NCBI RefSeq assembly: GCF_030408815.1
Contig: NZ_CP047355.1
Span: 2,666,001 to 2,730,000, forward strand
Direction of reading: 5' to 3'
From: Corynebacterium freiburgense
Lineage (GTDB): Bacteria; Actinomycetota; Actinomycetes; Mycobacteriales; Mycobacteriaceae
Length of the DNA stretch: 64,000 nucleotides
Program-made: the position numbers and the translations under genes
The notes under the pieces: generated by a model
The model's input: only the letters and a program-made list of their open reading frames with translations
The model's database searches: none
What the model was told of the DNA's origin: nothing
Shown: piece by piece, positions 33,231-43,159 of the stretch
How the letters are laid out: each line of letters opens with the position of its first letter
Numbering within the stretch: the stretch's first letter is position 1

Positions 33231-35753
33231 TTAGCTACCGGTAATCTCTAACTTGTCGACGCCCTCTCCGCTGCGGACATGTACAGTGTCACCGTCACGA
33301 ATTTCTCCCGCTAAGAGCTTTTTCGCTAAGGCGTCACCGATTGCCTGCTGAATCAACCGACGCAATGGCCGAGCACCGTATGCCGGATCGTAACCACGTT
33401 CGGCCAGCCACGCACGGCTTGCACTATCGAGGTCCAAGGTGAGCCGTCGAGCCGCTAAACGCTCTGCGAGCTGCGCAACCTGAATATCCACAATACTTGC
33501 GAGCTGTTCGGGCGAGAGCGCATCAAACACAACAACATCGTCGAGGCGATTAATAAACTCTGGCTTAAATGCACGCTTGACTGCCTCCAACATTTGCTCA
33601 GAAGTTCCGCCCGCACCCAAATTCGAAGTAAGAATCAGGATAGTATTGCGGAAATCTACAGTCCGCCCCTGACCATCGGTAAGACGGCCTTCATCAAGCA
33701 CCTGAAGCAACACATCAAATACATCTGGATGTGCCTTCTCCACCTCATCAAACAGCACCACCGAATATGGGCGACGTCGAACTGCCTCAGTGAGCTGGCC
33801 ACCAGCGTCGTACCCAACATAGCCGGGAGGGGCACCAACCAAACGCGCAACAGAATGCTTTTCGCCGTACTCGGACATATCAATACGGACAATCGCATGA
33901 TCGTCATCAAACAAGAACCCAGCTAGGGCCTTGGCCAACTCGGTCTTACCCACACCAGTGGGCCCTAAGAACAAGAAGGAACCCATTGGCCGGTTTGGAT
34001 CAGCAACACCCGCACGAGCGCGACGCACCGCATCAGAAACTGCCTGCACAGCATCCAATTGGCCAACAACCCGTCGACCTAATTCCTGCTCCATGGCCAG
34101 GAGTTTTTCCGTCTCACCCTGCATCATTTTGCCCGCCGGAATACCAGTCCAAGCGGACACAACCTCCGCAATAGTGTCAGGAGTAACCTCTTCATCCAAG
34201 ATAGTGGTTTCTACAGTCGATTCCGCGAGTTGCTTTTCCAACTCTGGAATCCGCCCATAACGCAGCTCAGCAACCCTGCCATAATCACCATCACGCTCCG
34301 CAATCTCGGATTCCTGGCGAAGATTTTCCAACTCCTCCTTTACCTGACGAACTGTGTCTAAAGCTCGCTTTTCATTCGTCCATGTCGCAGTTAACGAACC
34401 AAGCTTTTCCCGCTCATCCGCCAACTCTTTCCGCAAAACTTCAAGACGATCCTTCGATGCCTCATCGGTTTCCTTAGCCAATGCCATCTCTTCGATTTCC
34501 AAGCGGCGCACAGAACGCTCTAGTTCATCAATCTCTTGCGGGGACGAATCAATCTCCATACGAAGCCGCGACGCAGCCTCATCCACAAGATCAATCGCTT
34601 TATCCGGCAAAAACCGCGACGTAATATACCGATCAGAAAGCGTTGCTGCCGCAACCAATGCAGAGTCTTGGATTCGGACACCATGATGAACCTCATAGCG
34701 TTCCTTCAACCCACGCAAAATACCAATGGCGTCTTCTACCGAAGGCTCGCCAACGTACACCTGCTGGAAGCGACGTTCAAGAGCAGCGTCCTTTTCAATG
34801 TACTTCCGGTATTCCTCCAAGGTTGTCGCACCAACTAAGCGCAGCTCACCGCGAGCCAACATTGGCTTAATCATGTTTCCTGCATCCATTGCAGATTCAC
34901 CGGTTGCGCCAGCGCCGACAATGGTGTGGAGCTCGTCAATAAACGTGATTATTTGGCCGTCAGAGTCTTTGATTTCATCCAGAACCGCCTTAAGACGCTC
35001 TTCAAACTCCCCGCGGTATTTCGCACCAGCAACCATCGAACCCAGATCAAGGCTAATAAGAGTTTTGCCCTTTAAGGATTCTGGTACGTCACCCGCCACA
35101 ATTCGACGCGCTAAACCTTCTACAATGGCAGTTTTACCAACGCCAGGTTCACCAATAAGCACCGGATTGTTTTTAGTACGACGTGACAATACCTGCACAA
35201 CACGGCGAATTTCAGAATCTCGACCAACAACTGGGTCAATCTTTCCTTCCCGCGCATGCTTGGTTAAGTCGGTTGAGTATTTCTCCAAAGCCTGGAATTG
35301 GCCTTCTGGATCTTCATTTGTGACCTTCTTATTGCCGCGGACCTGAGGGAACGCTTCCCTGATTTGTTCATAGGATGGCAATAACTTCGCAGTCTCATCG
35401 CTACCATGTGCGATACCTGCAACTAACACTTCCGTCGATAAGAACGAATCTCCGAGTTCAGCAGCTAGATCGTTCGCAACCCCAATGGCTGCAACCATAT
35501 CGCGGTTAAAGTTTGGATTCGCCATATTCGCGCCAGCAGCTTTTGGAAAGCCCTCAATTTGATTTCGAGCGCCCTTGCGAATGGCGTCAACGTTTCCGCC
35601 AGCAGCTTCGATTACTGGAATCGCGATGCTATCAGTCTGTTCCAAGATGGCCGCAAGAACATGTGCTGGCCGGATATCAGGATTTCCAAGCGCTGAGGCC
35701 CGTTGCACCGCAGCCTGTAAGGCCTCTTGTGTCTTTGTTGTGTAGTTACTCAT
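33231..35753 (-). CDS. clpB: ATP-dependent disaggregase ClpB
   Basis: An 840-residue AAA+ chaperone that rescues aggregated proteins with DnaK. N-terminal Clp-N repeats ([20 protein letters not shown]), NBD1 with GEPGVGKT near residue 205 and FIDELHT, a coiled-coil middle domain (about 400-520, [19 protein letters not shown]), NBD2 with [15 protein letters not shown] near 600 and [11 protein letters not shown], and the C-terminal arginine region. Start ATG 35753 has AGGGAGATG just before. The shared upstream region with the gene at 35848 contains two HspR-type operators, so heat-shock control with the dnaK operon is expected. Confidence 0.97.
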   Translation of the reverse strand: MSNYTTKTQEALQAAVQRASALGNPDIRPAHVLAAILEQTDSIAIPVIEAAGGNVDAIRKGARNQIEGFPKAAGANMANPNFNRDMVAAIGVANDLAAELGDSFLSTEVLVAGIAHGSDETAKLLPSYEQIREAFPQVRGNKKVTNEDPEGQFQALEKYSTDLTKHAREGKIDPVVGRDSEIRRVVQVLSRRTKNNPVLIGEPGVGKTAIVEGLARRIVAGDVPESLKGKTLISLDLGSMVAGAKYRGEFEERLKAVLDEIKDSDGQIITFIDELHTIVGAGATGESAMDAGNMIKPMLARGELRLVGATTLEEYRKYIEKDAALERRFQQVYVGEPSVEDAIGILRGLKERYEVHHGVRIQDSALVAAATLSDRYITSRFLPDKAIDLVDEAASRLRMEIDSSPQEIDELERSVRRLEIEEMALAKETDEASKDRLEVLRKELADEREKLGSLTATWTNEKRALDTVRQVKEELENLRQESEIAERDGDYGRVAELRYGRIPELEKQLAESTVETTILDEEVTPDTIAEVVSAWTGIPAGKMMQGETEKLLAMEQELGRRVVGQLDAVQAVSDAVRRARAGVADPNRPMGSFLFLGPTGVGKTELAKALAGFLFDDDHAIVRIDMSEYGEKHSVARLVGAPPGYVGYDAGGQLTEAVRRRPYSVVLFDEVEKAHPDVFDVLLQVLDEGRLTDGQGRTVDFRNTILILTSNLGAGGTSEQMLEAVKRAFKPEFINRLDDVVVFDALSPEQLASIVDIQVAQLAERLAARRLTLDLDSASRAWLAERGYDPAYGARPLRRLIQQAIGDALAKKLLAGEIRDGDTVHVRSGEGVDKLEITGS

Positions 35754-35774
35754 ATGTTCATCTCCCTAGTCGTA

Positions 35775-35795
35775 GTTGCGTCTACTAGACTCAAC
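35775..35795. promoter_or_regulatory. HAIR-like HspR operator, one mismatch
   Basis: GTTGCGT-N7-ACTCAAC, matching the HAIR consensus CTTGAGT-N7-ACTCAAG in spacing and with one mismatch between its own arms. It lies 22 bases before the clpB start, and its centre is 44 bp (about four helical turns) from the perfect copy at 35819. Binding would block clpB transcription or initiation. Confidence 0.65.
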
Positions 35796-35818
35796 CTATC
35801 AGAAAAATTTTTATTCCC

Positions 35819-35839
35819 GTTGAGTCGGTATCACTCAAC
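35819..35839. promoter_or_regulatory. HAIR operator for HspR between clpB and the globin-reductase gene
   Basis: GTTGAGT-N7-ACTCAAC, a perfect inverted repeat with the HspR spacing. It ends 8 bases before the ATG of the rightward gene at 35848 and lies 66 bases upstream of clpB. Its position overlaps where the rightward gene's ribosome-binding site would be, suggesting either a leaderless mRNA or a downstream start (GTG 35866) for that gene. Confidence 0.82.
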
Positions 35840-35847
35840 CTGCAAAT

Positions 35848-36969
35848 ATGAGGCAAAATGTAGTCGTGATCATCGACTGCCTTCGCGCCAATGCAGAAGA
35901 GTTCCGGGAACGCACCCAGCAACTCTTTACAAGAGCACGCCCAGAAACGTTGCTACTGTTTCCCTCACCTGCGCATAGTTCTCTCGTTGATGCAGTTTGT
36001 TATTTGATTCAACGCTCCCCATTCGACGAGAAAACCGTCAGCGTACTTCGCCAACTTGCCGAGGAACACCTTCGTTTTGGGGCACGACCAGAACACTATG
36101 AAATATTCGCCCAGGCAATGTGCAGCGCCCTGCGTTCCGTGGCCAAAGATACCGTACCTGCTACAGAAATCAGCGAAACCGAGTTGATATTCGTAAAAGC
36201 TGCGGAGATTATGTCCAATGCCGCCAGGGAAGCCGAAGCAGGCGGCGAACGAATTACCTATCACGGTCGCGTGGTAGCAACGCAGCAGCGCAGTCGTGAT
36301 ATCTATGTAGTGCGCCTAGAAGCAGAACCCATACCTTTTACAGCTGGCCAATATCTTCCTGTCACCATGCCTTTATTAGGCGGCCATTGGCGCTTCCTTT
36401 CCCCAGCATTACCCCCAAATAGGTATGGACATATGGAATTTCATGTGCGCGCAACAGATGAATGTTCGCGCACACTTGCCAAAGCAAGAATTGGGGACGA
36501 ATGGATTTTCGGAACTCCGCTCGGACAAATGCATGTTGATTACCGCCGAGATATCCTCATGATCGCGCATACCACCGGGCTCGCCCCCATGCGCGCCATA
36601 TTGCTTGAACTTGCGGCACGCCAAGGACAACCACGGGTACACCTCTTTTTCGGCGCCGAGTACCCTGGCGAATTATACGATCTCCTTGATTTATGGAATA
36701 TTGCAGGCACGGCACCGTGGTTATCTGTAATACCAGTTTCAACAAATCCAAAGGATAGTTGGCTTGTTGGTGCTACCAAACATTCACAGCCACCCCGCGG
36801 ACTTCATTTGCGACAAACCGGAACCTTAGGTGAAGTTGTTACATCATATGGAACATGGGATGACCGAGATATTCTTATCGCTGGCCCACCAAATGAAGTA
36901 AAAGCCATTAAAGAAGCCATGATTGAAGCTGGAACCCCATTGGCAATTATCCAGCATGACCCGCTATAG
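35848..36969 (+). CDS. globin-domain / FNR-type reductase fusion (flavohemoprotein-like)
   Basis: A 373-residue protein. Residues about 1-125 resemble a divergent globin; the proximal-helix motif EEHLRFGARPEHYEIF contains the likely haem-ligand His. The usual distal Tyr/Gln region is not recognisable. Residues about 135-240 are a FAD domain (FTAGQYLPVTMP, with RFLS in place of RxYS) and 240-373 a NAD-binding domain (IAHTTGLAPMRAILLEL, LFFGAEYPGELYD, ILIAGPPNEV). Flavohaemoproteins oxidise NO to nitrate; weaker conservation here makes that only likely. It shares an HspR-operator region with clpB, so induction by heat or proteotoxic stress is plausible. No ribosome-binding site precedes ATG 35848. 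Confidence 0.8.
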   Translation: MRQNVVVIIDCLRANAEEFRERTQQLFTRARPETLLLFPSPAHSSLVDAVCYLIQRSPFDEKTVSVLRQLAEEHLRFGARPEHYEIFAQAMCSALRSVAKDTVPATEISETELIFVKAAEIMSNAAREAEAGGERITYHGRVVATQQRSRDIYVVRLEAEPIPFTAGQYLPVTMPLLGGHWRFLSPALPPNRYGHMEFHVRATDECSRTLAKARIGDEWIFGTPLGQMHVDYRRDILMIAHTTGLAPMRAILLELAARQGQPRVHLFFGAEYPGELYDLLDLWNIAGTAPWLSVIPVSTNPKDSWLVGATKHSQPPRGLHLRQTGTLGEVVTSYGTWDDRDILIAGPPNEVKAIKEAMIEAGTPLAIIQHDPL

Positions 36970-37746
36970 CACCGGGATCGTTGTTCGCACGCGTTCCACC
37001 TGTGAAATATCGATATCGGCATAGATAATTTCTTCTTGTTCGTTGGCTTCTGCGATTCTCACGCCCGTTGGTCCAATAATTGCGGAACGGCCCACCCCAG
37101 TCGGAGCCCCATCAGAGTTTTCTGTTACAGGTAATGCTTGATCACAGGCGATAAGAAATGAAGTGGAATCAAGTGCCCTAGCGGCAGTAAGCAATTGCCA
37201 TTGCTCTACTTTCCCCGGCCCAGATGACCAAGATGCTGGAAGCACAATGACCTGAGCACCATTTCGCGCCAAATCCTGGAATTGCTGCGGAAATCGCACG
37301 TCAAAGCATACTGCTACCCCAATGTTTGCGCCTTTCCAAGGAAAGACCACAAGTTCTGTCCCTGGTTTTACGGTATCGGATTCGCGGAAACCAAAAGCAT
37401 CATATGTATGTATTTTCTGGTATCCACGATGTATGCCTGGCCCAGTAATTAGCGCAGTATTATAAATCCGGTTTTTCCCTTGATGAATATCTGCTGGGCA
37501 GAACATGCCAAGTACGATGACCACTTCGAGCTCTTCTGCAAGTTCCCGAATTTTACTAGCAAATGCATCATCGAGGTCTTCCGCAATATTGTCCAGGCGC
37601 CCAGTACCAAATGCTTTCATTGTGGCCTCGGGGAACACCATAAGCTCAACACCAAGGTTCGCGGCTTTCCGCGCCCAGTGCTCTACTTTTGCTAAATTCT
37701 CCAGGATATCGGGCCCGGTTTGGATTTGCACCGCTGCGATTCGCAT
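36964..37746 (-). CDS. carbon-nitrogen hydrolase (nitrilase/omega-amidase family)
   Basis: A 260-residue amidohydrolase. The Glu-Lys-Cys triad is visible in LMVFPEATMKAFG (Glu), YQKIHTYDAFGF (Lys) and GVAVCFDVRFPQQF (Cys). GKNRIYNTALI and ALDSTSFLIACDQ are family landmarks. Many members are repair amidases for deaminated glutathione or act on omega-amides; the exact substrate is unknown. The start may be ATG 37746 or GTG 37755. It is convergent with the globin-reductase gene, overlapping by 6 bases. Confidence 0.9.
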   Translation of the reverse strand: MRIAAVQIQTGPDILENLAKVEHWARKAANLGVELMVFPEATMKAFGTGRLDNIAEDLDDAFASKIRELAEELEVVIVLGMFCPADIHQGKNRIYNTALITGPGIHRGYQKIHTYDAFGFRESDTVKPGTELVVFPWKGANIGVAVCFDVRFPQQFQDLARNGAQVIVLPASWSSGPGKVEQWQLLTAARALDSTSFLIACDQALPVTENSDGAPTGVGRSAIIGPTGVRIAEANEQEEIIYADIDISQVERVRTTIPVL

Positions 37747-37848
37747 AGTGCTCACTGTATGTGAGTTTCTTGGAGTTCTCCACAGTTTTTGGTTGATATT
37801 TTGCCTTCATAATGCGTATTGTCACTAGCCCATGTCAGTGTCAAAGGT

Positions 37849-38088
37849 ATGACTCTTGAATTTGACCCTCATCAAACAGTCCATTTCCCTGCGCCCCAAT
37901 TAGGTACAAGTATTCCCATTGGTGGACCGCTTACCGACGCCGCTCTCGCCCGGGCTTCGGCGAATTGGCAGGCGCACGCAGACCATTTACGGGATGCCAC
38001 TAATGATTGGACCGTTCATGTCCAACAGTTTTTAAATAGTGCGTACGATAGAGACCTTGCCACCGCATGGCGGCTTGCATGCCTATAA
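37849..38088 (+). CDS. small protein preceding DUF1023 hydrolase
   Basis: A 79-residue product beginning MTLEFDPHQTVHF, with a helical part (LARASANWQAHADHLRDATNDW). The Trp within the helical pair is reminiscent of WXG100-like proteins that often precede DUF1023 domains, but there is no WXG motif proper. It ends 22 bases inside the next frame. It may be a separate partner, or the N-terminus of the DUF1023 protein split by a frameshift. The AAAGG before the ATG is too close to be a normal ribosome-binding site, and a TTG 30 bases earlier is an alternative start. Confidence 0.5.
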   Translation: MTLEFDPHQTVHFPAPQLGTSIPIGGPLTDAALARASANWQAHADHLRDATNDWTVHVQQFLNSAYDRDLATAWRLACL

Positions 38089-39164
38089 ATGCTTTATGCG
38101 CCGAAGAGTGCGCTCAAAGCTTACGTACAACACAGTTTTTTAATCCCGTACTCAATGGCACTGGCGTATTTTTCGATCGTGCACGGGAAGAAGCCAAGCA
38201 GATACAGAGCCATTGGGAAGAGATTGGAAAAATCCAAGATCTAGTTGCGGATGTCCTTATAGCAACAGCACAAGCACAAATGGATTTGGATTTTGCATGG
38301 GAAAAAGCCCGGGCATTTGGCGATGAATCTGAACTCGTAACGGATTTTTTGCGACACATCCAAGCCATGGGCGAAGCCCTTGATGCCGCCTGCGCTGCAG
38401 AAATAGATTTTCTTTGTACTCCAGCCCCTAACCGTATTGAACGAAGATTCGCGGATTCTGATTCACTTTCCATAGCAGCATTGCATGAATTCAATACCAA
38501 TACCGCCATCGAACAGATTATCGGTAGTGATGGAAAAATATTAGAACTAGGAGATGAGCATATCGTGGTTGCGTATGGCGATATAGAGCATTCTCCACAC
38601 GTTGCTACTATTGTGCCCGGCGTTGGAAGTTCCAACCCCGAGCATTGGCCACAGTATGCGGACCGGGGGCGTCGTTTAGCAAAGGAAACCGGAGCCGCCA
38701 TTATTTGGCTTGGCTACCAAGCACCTCCAAACGTACCCGCGGGCATTGCTCCTCTGCCTGCAGAATATGGAGCCATTGAGCTACGCGAATTTCAAGCCGC
38801 ACTTGCACGCCGAAACCCAGATCAATATCACAGCATTCTCGCCCATAGTTATGGCACCGTAGTCGCTGGCAAAGCAGCACAATCTGGACTTGACGCAGAC
38901 GCCATAATCTTTATGGGAAGCCCTGGAACAGGTGCAAATAATACTTCCGAACTGCATCTTTACTCAGATGAGCCAAGAATAATTGCGATTACTGGGGACC
39001 GTGATCCGATAGCATTAAGCGCATCAGCAACTGGAGGCGTGCACGGCCCCGATCCAACACACCCACAATTTGGTGCGGAGGTTTGGCATTCCCAAACCGA
39101 TCACAGTGGATACTGGGAAGACCAAACCTTCCTCCATCAGATCTCACAACTCCCATACAGATAA
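38067..39164 (+). CDS. DUF1023 alpha/beta-hydrolase
   Basis: A 365-residue product. Residues about 20-140 are helical (KIQDLVADVLIATAQAQMDL), followed by the alpha/beta-hydrolase domain typical of actinobacterial DUF1023: VATIVPGVGSSNPEHWPQYADRG, GAAIIWLGYQAPPN, and the nucleophile elbow YHSILAHSYGTVVAGKAA, with the acid/His region IIAITGDRDPIAL and HSGYWED. No signal peptide. The frame overlaps the preceding gene by 22 bases in a different phase, with no ribosome-binding site before any candidate Met, so coupling or a split gene is likely. The natural substrate is unknown. Confidence 0.82.
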   Translation: MAACMPINALCAEECAQSLRTTQFFNPVLNGTGVFFDRAREEAKQIQSHWEEIGKIQDLVADVLIATAQAQMDLDFAWEKARAFGDESELVTDFLRHIQAMGEALDAACAAEIDFLCTPAPNRIERRFADSDSLSIAALHEFNTNTAIEQIIGSDGKILELGDEHIVVAYGDIEHSPHVATIVPGVGSSNPEHWPQYADRGRRLAKETGAAIIWLGYQAPPNVPAGIAPLPAEYGAIELREFQAALARRNPDQYHSILAHSYGTVVAGKAAQSGLDADAIIFMGSPGTGANNTSELHLYSDEPRIIAITGDRDPIALSASATGGVHGPDPTHPQFGAEVWHSQTDHSGYWEDQTFLHQISQLPYR

Positions 39165-39195
39165 TAAACACGTTTGCCGGACTACACTGTGCTTG

Positions 39196-39642
39196 GGTTT
39201 GTGCGCTTGTGGTGAACTGGGATTTGGTTGTGCACGTCCGGCGACCTGGTCCTTTCGGGTGCTGGTTGGGCGTGTTGTCACAGATTCCATTTTTTCGGCG
39301 GATTTTATGGAATCTGTGACACGATAGGTAGGGAACCTGTCACAGATTCCATTTTTTTCGCTGTTTTTATGGAATCTGCGACACACCCCAGGTCAACGAT
39401 TGTGCGCAATCTTGGTTGCTGTCACAAATTCCATTTTTTCAGGCGATTTTATGGAATCTGCGACACTCAGTATGAAAACATCACCAGTTCAATAGGGCTA
39501 GCCTATCAAACACCCAGGAAACCACCTCAAACCCCAGGCAAAGCAGCCGCCACACCAGGAGACTCCGAAAAACCAGCTCCGCCACCGAAAACAACAGGCA
39601 GATTTTACAATAACCCCGCCCCCAAACAGCCTAGAACAAAAC
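39196..39642 (-). repeat. dispersed palindromic repeat element, copy B (inverted, three hairpin units)
   Basis: Reverse-complement copy of the element at 14288-14857, shorter (about 447 bp) because the region between the GGGGCGGGG block and the GATAGG palindrome differs. The three 46-bp units are at 39276-39321, 39338-39383 and 39420-39465. Spacers match copy A (CGATAGGTAGGGAACC in the short one, the AACGATTGTGCGCAATCTTG region in the long one). One unit (39276) has perfectly complementary arms. It fills the gap between the DUF1023 gene and the 3' end of adhA, so adhA transcripts would read into it in element-sense orientation. Confidence 0.9.
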
Positions 39643-39695
39643 TATTCTGGTTTTCGGGGACAGGGTCAAAACCGCTGGTTCAAAAACCGCTGGGC

Positions 39696-40724
39696 TTATG
39701 GGTAGCGGATCGACATGCGTCCGTCAATACGGCCTTTGCGCATATCTTCGAATACGGTATTGATGTCATCGAGCTTGCACTCTGTGACTGTTGGCTTAAT
39801 CATGCCGCGAGCATAAAAGTCAAGCGCTTCCTCGAGGTCTTGGCGGGTGCCCACCAGCGAACCGCGAATGGTCAGCGCTTTAAATACAATATCGAAGATC
39901 GGTGCGGGGAAGTCACCTGGAGGCAGCCCATTAAACACAATGGTTCCACCCTTGCGCGCCATGTCTATAGCCTGGCCAAATGCCTGAGGATGGACAGCGG
40001 TAACCAGCACACCATGTGCACCACCCTTTGTGTATTCGGTAATTGCTGGGCCTGGCTCACGCTCACGAGCATTTACCACAAACTCAGCACCATGCTTTTT
40101 GGCCAGTTCCAATTTCTCATCAGCAATATCCACGGCAATGACTCGTAACCCCATCGCAACGGCATATTGCACCGCAATATGCCCAAGACCACCCACACCG
40201 GAAATGACCACGAATTGCCCAGGACGGGTATCAGTAACCTTCAATCCCTTGTATACCGTTACGCCGGCGCAAAGAATCGGCGCAACCTCAACCGGATTGG
40301 ATCCCTCGGGGATTCGCGCGCAATAACGAGTATCTACCAGCATGTACTCTCCGAAAGAGCCATCTACCGTGTAACCACCATATTCTGCATCATTACACAA
40401 GGTTTCCCAACCAGTGCGACAGTGCTCGCATTCACCGCATGCAGACCATAGCCAAACATTGCCAACAATATCGCCAATATCCACACTATGTTTTCCTGGC
40501 CCAAGTGCAACAACTTCGCCAACACCTTCATGGCCTGGCACAAATGGCGGTTCTGGTTTCACTGGCCAATCGCCTTCTGCGGCATGCAAATCCGTATGAC
40601 ACACACCGGATGCATGAAGTTTCACCAATGCCTGATTCGGGCCCGGCTTTGGCAGTTCCAGGTCACCGATTACCAAATTAGGGCCGAATTCTTCGACGAT
40701 TGCCGCTGTAAATGTATCTGACAT
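39696..40724 (-). CDS. adhA: zinc-dependent alcohol dehydrogenase AdhA
   Basis: A 342-residue MDR alcohol dehydrogenase oxidising ethanol to acetaldehyde. Catalytic-zinc motif SGVCHTDLHAAEGDW and PGHEGVGEVV; structural zinc Cys cluster WSACGECEHCRTGWETLC near residue 100; Rossmann motif ISGVGGLGHIAVQYA; terminal MRKGRIDGRMSIRY. The upstream leader carries AGGAGGGG. Together with the aldehyde dehydrogenase upstream it forms an ethanol-to-acetate route. A terminator-like hairpin separates the two genes, so adhA probably has its own promoter. Confidence 0.95.
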   Translation of the reverse strand: MSDTFTAAIVEEFGPNLVIGDLELPKPGPNQALVKLHASGVCHTDLHAAEGDWPVKPEPPFVPGHEGVGEVVALGPGKHSVDIGDIVGNVWLWSACGECEHCRTGWETLCNDAEYGGYTVDGSFGEYMLVDTRYCARIPEGSNPVEVAPILCAGVTVYKGLKVTDTRPGQFVVISGVGGLGHIAVQYAVAMGLRVIAVDIADEKLELAKKHGAEFVVNAREREPGPAITEYTKGGAHGVLVTAVHPQAFGQAIDMARKGGTIVFNGLPPGDFPAPIFDIVFKALTIRGSLVGTRQDLEEALDFYARGMIKPTVTECKLDDINTVFEDMRKGRIDGRMSIRYP

Positions 40725-40771
40725 GACCCCTCCTTAAGGGAAATATTTTTCAATATGGTGTAAAAATGGCG

Positions 40772-40795
40772 AAAGACCGGTCTACACCGGTCTTT
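40772..40795 (-). terminator. rho-independent terminator after the aldehyde dehydrogenase gene
   Basis: A perfect 10-bp stem AAAGACCGGT/ACCGGTCTTT with a 4-nt loop starts 21 bases past the stop at 40816. On the leftward strand it is followed by CGCCATTTTTAC, giving a short U-tract. Confidence 0.8.
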
Positions 40796-40815
40796 ACGCG
40801 CATACGCTTCAACGA

Positions 40816-42336
40816 TTAGAAGAAGCCCAATGGTTTCTCGCTATAAGAAACCAACATGCACTTTGTTTCCTGATAGTGGTCCATCATCATCGCGTGATTT
40901 TCACGCCCAATTCCAGACAACTTATAGCCGCCAAACGCAGCATGTGCAGGATACGAATGGTAGTTATTTACCCAAACCCGGCCAGCCTGAATTTCCCGGC
41001 CTGCACGGTACGCAGTATTTTGATTACGCGTCCAAACACCAGCACCCAATCCATATACGGTGTCATTGGCGATCTCCATTGCCTCTTCAAAGGTCTTAAA
41101 GGTAGTCACAGCTAGGACCGGGCCGAAGATTTCTTCCTGGAAGCACTGCATAGAATTATCGCCCTTAAGAATGGTCGGCTCGATATAGAACCCACCCTCA
41201 AAGCCTTCAATGGTTGCCACGTGGCCACCAGTGAGAACTTCTGCGCCTTCGGCAGGGCCAGACTTAAGATAACCGGCGATCTTATCCATTTGATCCTGGG
41301 AAGCTTGAGCACCCATCATGGTTTCAGTGTCCAATGGGTTACCAGTACGAATATTCCGCACCTTCTCCACTGCAAGTTTCAAAAACTCATCAGCTATGGA
41401 TTCATGTACAAGGGCTCGTGACGGACAAGTACAGATTTCACCTTGGTTCAATGCGAACATGGCTAAACCTTCAATGCACTTTTCCCGGAAATCATCGTCT
41501 TTATCCATAATGTCTGGGAAAAAGACCGAAGGTGACTTTCCGCCAAGTTCAAGGGTTACTGGAATAACTTTTTCGGATACCGCCCTGTGAATTTGCTGTC
41601 CTACCGCGGTAGAACCAGTAAATGCAATCTTGGAAATTCGGTCGGAGGAGGTAATCGCATCTCCAACTTCAGTACCACGCCCGTTCACCACATTAAGCAC
41701 GCCGGGTGGGAGTAAATCTTGTATTAACTCTATGACAACAAGAATGGAAACCGGTGTTTGCGCTGCTGGCTTCAAAACAATACAGTTGCCTGCGGCAAGC
41801 GCAGGTGCAAGTTTCCAGGTAGCCATAAGGATTGGGAAGTTCCAAGGAATAATCTGGCCAACCACACCAATTGGTTCCTTGAAGTGATACGCAACAGTAT
41901 CATCGTCAATTTGAGAAATACGCCCTTCTTGGGCTCGCGCAATACCCGCAAAGTACCGGAAATGGTCGATTGCTAGTGGTATATCCGCTAGCAGCGTTTC
42001 ACGCACCGCTTTTCCGTTTTCCCATGTTTCCGCAACCGCAAGCATTTCCAGGTGCTCTTCCATGCGATCTGCAATTCGATGAAGAATAAGGGCCCGCTCG
42101 GCTTGAGATGTTCTCGCCCAAGCATCTTTTGCGGCATGGGCTGCATCAAGGGCTAGCTCGACATCTTCTGCTTTCGACCGGGGCACTTCGCAAATCACTT
42201 GACCAGTCACCGGGGTGATGTTTTCCATATATTCGCCACCGATCGGTGGCACCCACTTACCACCAATGAAGTTTTCATAACGCTGCTTGAAGGTGATCAG
42301 CGACCCTTCAGCCCCTGGATTTGCATAGATGGTCAT
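40816..42336 (-). CDS. ald: NAD-dependent aldehyde dehydrogenase (acetaldehyde dehydrogenase type)
   Basis: A 506-residue ALDH. NAD-binding [20 protein letters not shown], the catalytic Glu in [14 protein letters not shown], and the catalytic Cys in [15 protein letters not shown]; the C-terminal [21 protein letters not shown] is characteristic of the corynebacterial Ald/ExaC group. ATG 42336 is chosen (GGAAGG 11 bases upstream); a start at 42381 has no support. It converts acetaldehyde from AdhA to acetate, which AckA-Pta can then activate. Confidence 0.94.
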   Translation of the reverse strand: MTIYANPGAEGSLITFKQRYENFIGGKWVPPIGGEYMENITPVTGQVICEVPRSKAEDVELALDAAHAAKDAWARTSQAERALILHRIADRMEEHLEMLAVAETWENGKAVRETLLADIPLAIDHFRYFAGIARAQEGRISQIDDDTVAYHFKEPIGVVGQIIPWNFPILMATWKLAPALAAGNCIVLKPAAQTPVSILVVIELIQDLLPPGVLNVVNGRGTEVGDAITSSDRISKIAFTGSTAVGQQIHRAVSEKVIPVTLELGGKSPSVFFPDIMDKDDDFREKCIEGLAMFALNQGEICTCPSRALVHESIADEFLKLAVEKVRNIRTGNPLDTETMMGAQASQDQMDKIAGYLKSGPAEGAEVLTGGHVATIEGFEGGFYIEPTILKGDNSMQCFQEEIFGPVLAVTTFKTFEEAMEIANDTVYGLGAGVWTRNQNTAYRAGREIQAGRVWVNNYHSYPAHAAFGGYKLSGIGRENHAMMMDHYQETKCMLVSYSEKPLGFF

Positions 42337-42742
42337 TAGGCAAGTTACCTTCCTCGACTCGATACTGGATGCGTAACCCAAAGCCTAATGATGGAACGAA
42401 GTGTTGTGCGTCATAGTTATCTTGATGCATTCACGCCCAGCTCAATTTCGCCCCAAAATCAATGGTTTTGCAGGCGATTTACAATGAATTTACTAATTCT
42501 ACAACAAGCTAAAATTACCCCCGCGAGATACCCCCACATTATCAGCATTATGTCGCTAAAACCATTTATCAGACACGCTTCACACCCCCAAGAGTCTTAA
42601 AACTGGAAAACTAGATAATCCTAAATTTTTGACATAAAAAAACTGATTAAAATTCTTTACTGAAAAAATGCGAAATCAGGGCACAACTTTAAAAGCAAAA
42701 CAGTGTTCACCCCCGATACAATTAGCGCCTCACCACAAAGCG
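42337..42742. other. intergenic region between hspR and ald
   Basis: 406 bases of A/T-rich sequence without a supported gene. It should contain the leftward ald promoter and the 3' end of the hspR transcript. A small inverted repeat TAGCGC/GCGCTA (about 42724-42747) lies at the end of hspR but lacks a U-tract. Nothing else is recognised. Confidence 0.5.
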
Positions 42743-43159
42743 CTACGAGCGTTTCCGACGGCGCGGCTCCCACATCACTACCGCTGTTGAGCGTGGCACA
42801 TGAACGATTTCACCGCGAGGCCGCTCCTGCTTATTGCGTAGCTTTTCAAGTTCCAATTTCAGCTCATTGTTTTCCGCATTGAGCCGTTCATTATCCCGTT
42901 GCAGACGTTCATTTTTAGTTTCCAACGAAATAATCGTTTTGATACCTGCAAGATTCACGCCTTCTTCTTGGCTTAATCGGTGGATTTCGCGGAGCAAATC
43001 CACATCACGGCGGGTATAACGGCGACCGCCGCCGCGAGATCGCAGCGGCGTTACCAAACCCATTCGATCGTAGGCTCGAAGAGTTTGAGCATGCAATCCA
43101 GCAAGTTCAGCAGCAACGGAAATGACAAAAAACTCTACATCTGGTTTATCCCTACTCAT
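42743..43159 (-). CDS. hspR: heat-shock repressor HspR (MerR family)
   Basis: A 138-residue regulator. The N-terminal MerR helix-turn-helix is [43 protein letters not shown], quoted here in parts: [19 protein letters not shown] then [15 protein letters not shown] coiled coil ([19 protein letters not shown]) and a basic tail (PRRRKRS) follow. HspR with DnaK represses its operon and clpB at HAIR sites, two of which are present in this window. ATG 43159 overlaps the dnaJ stop (ATGA), with GGAGCGA before it. Confidence 0.95.
   Translation of the reverse strand: MSRDKPDVEFFVISVAAELAGLHAQTLRAYDRMGLVTPLRSRGGGRRYTRRDVDLLREIHRLSQEEGVNLAGIKTIISLETKNERLQRDNERLNAENNELKLELEKLRNKQERPRGEIVHVPRSTAVVMWEPRRRKRS

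Noticed and set aside
34726-35346. 206-residue rightward frame
   Set aside because: Antisense to clpB; no motifs and the ClpB frame is fully conserved.
39228-40148. 306-residue rightward reading frame
   Set aside because: It spans repeat copy B and then continues antisense through adhA, whose zinc and NAD motifs prove the leftward gene.
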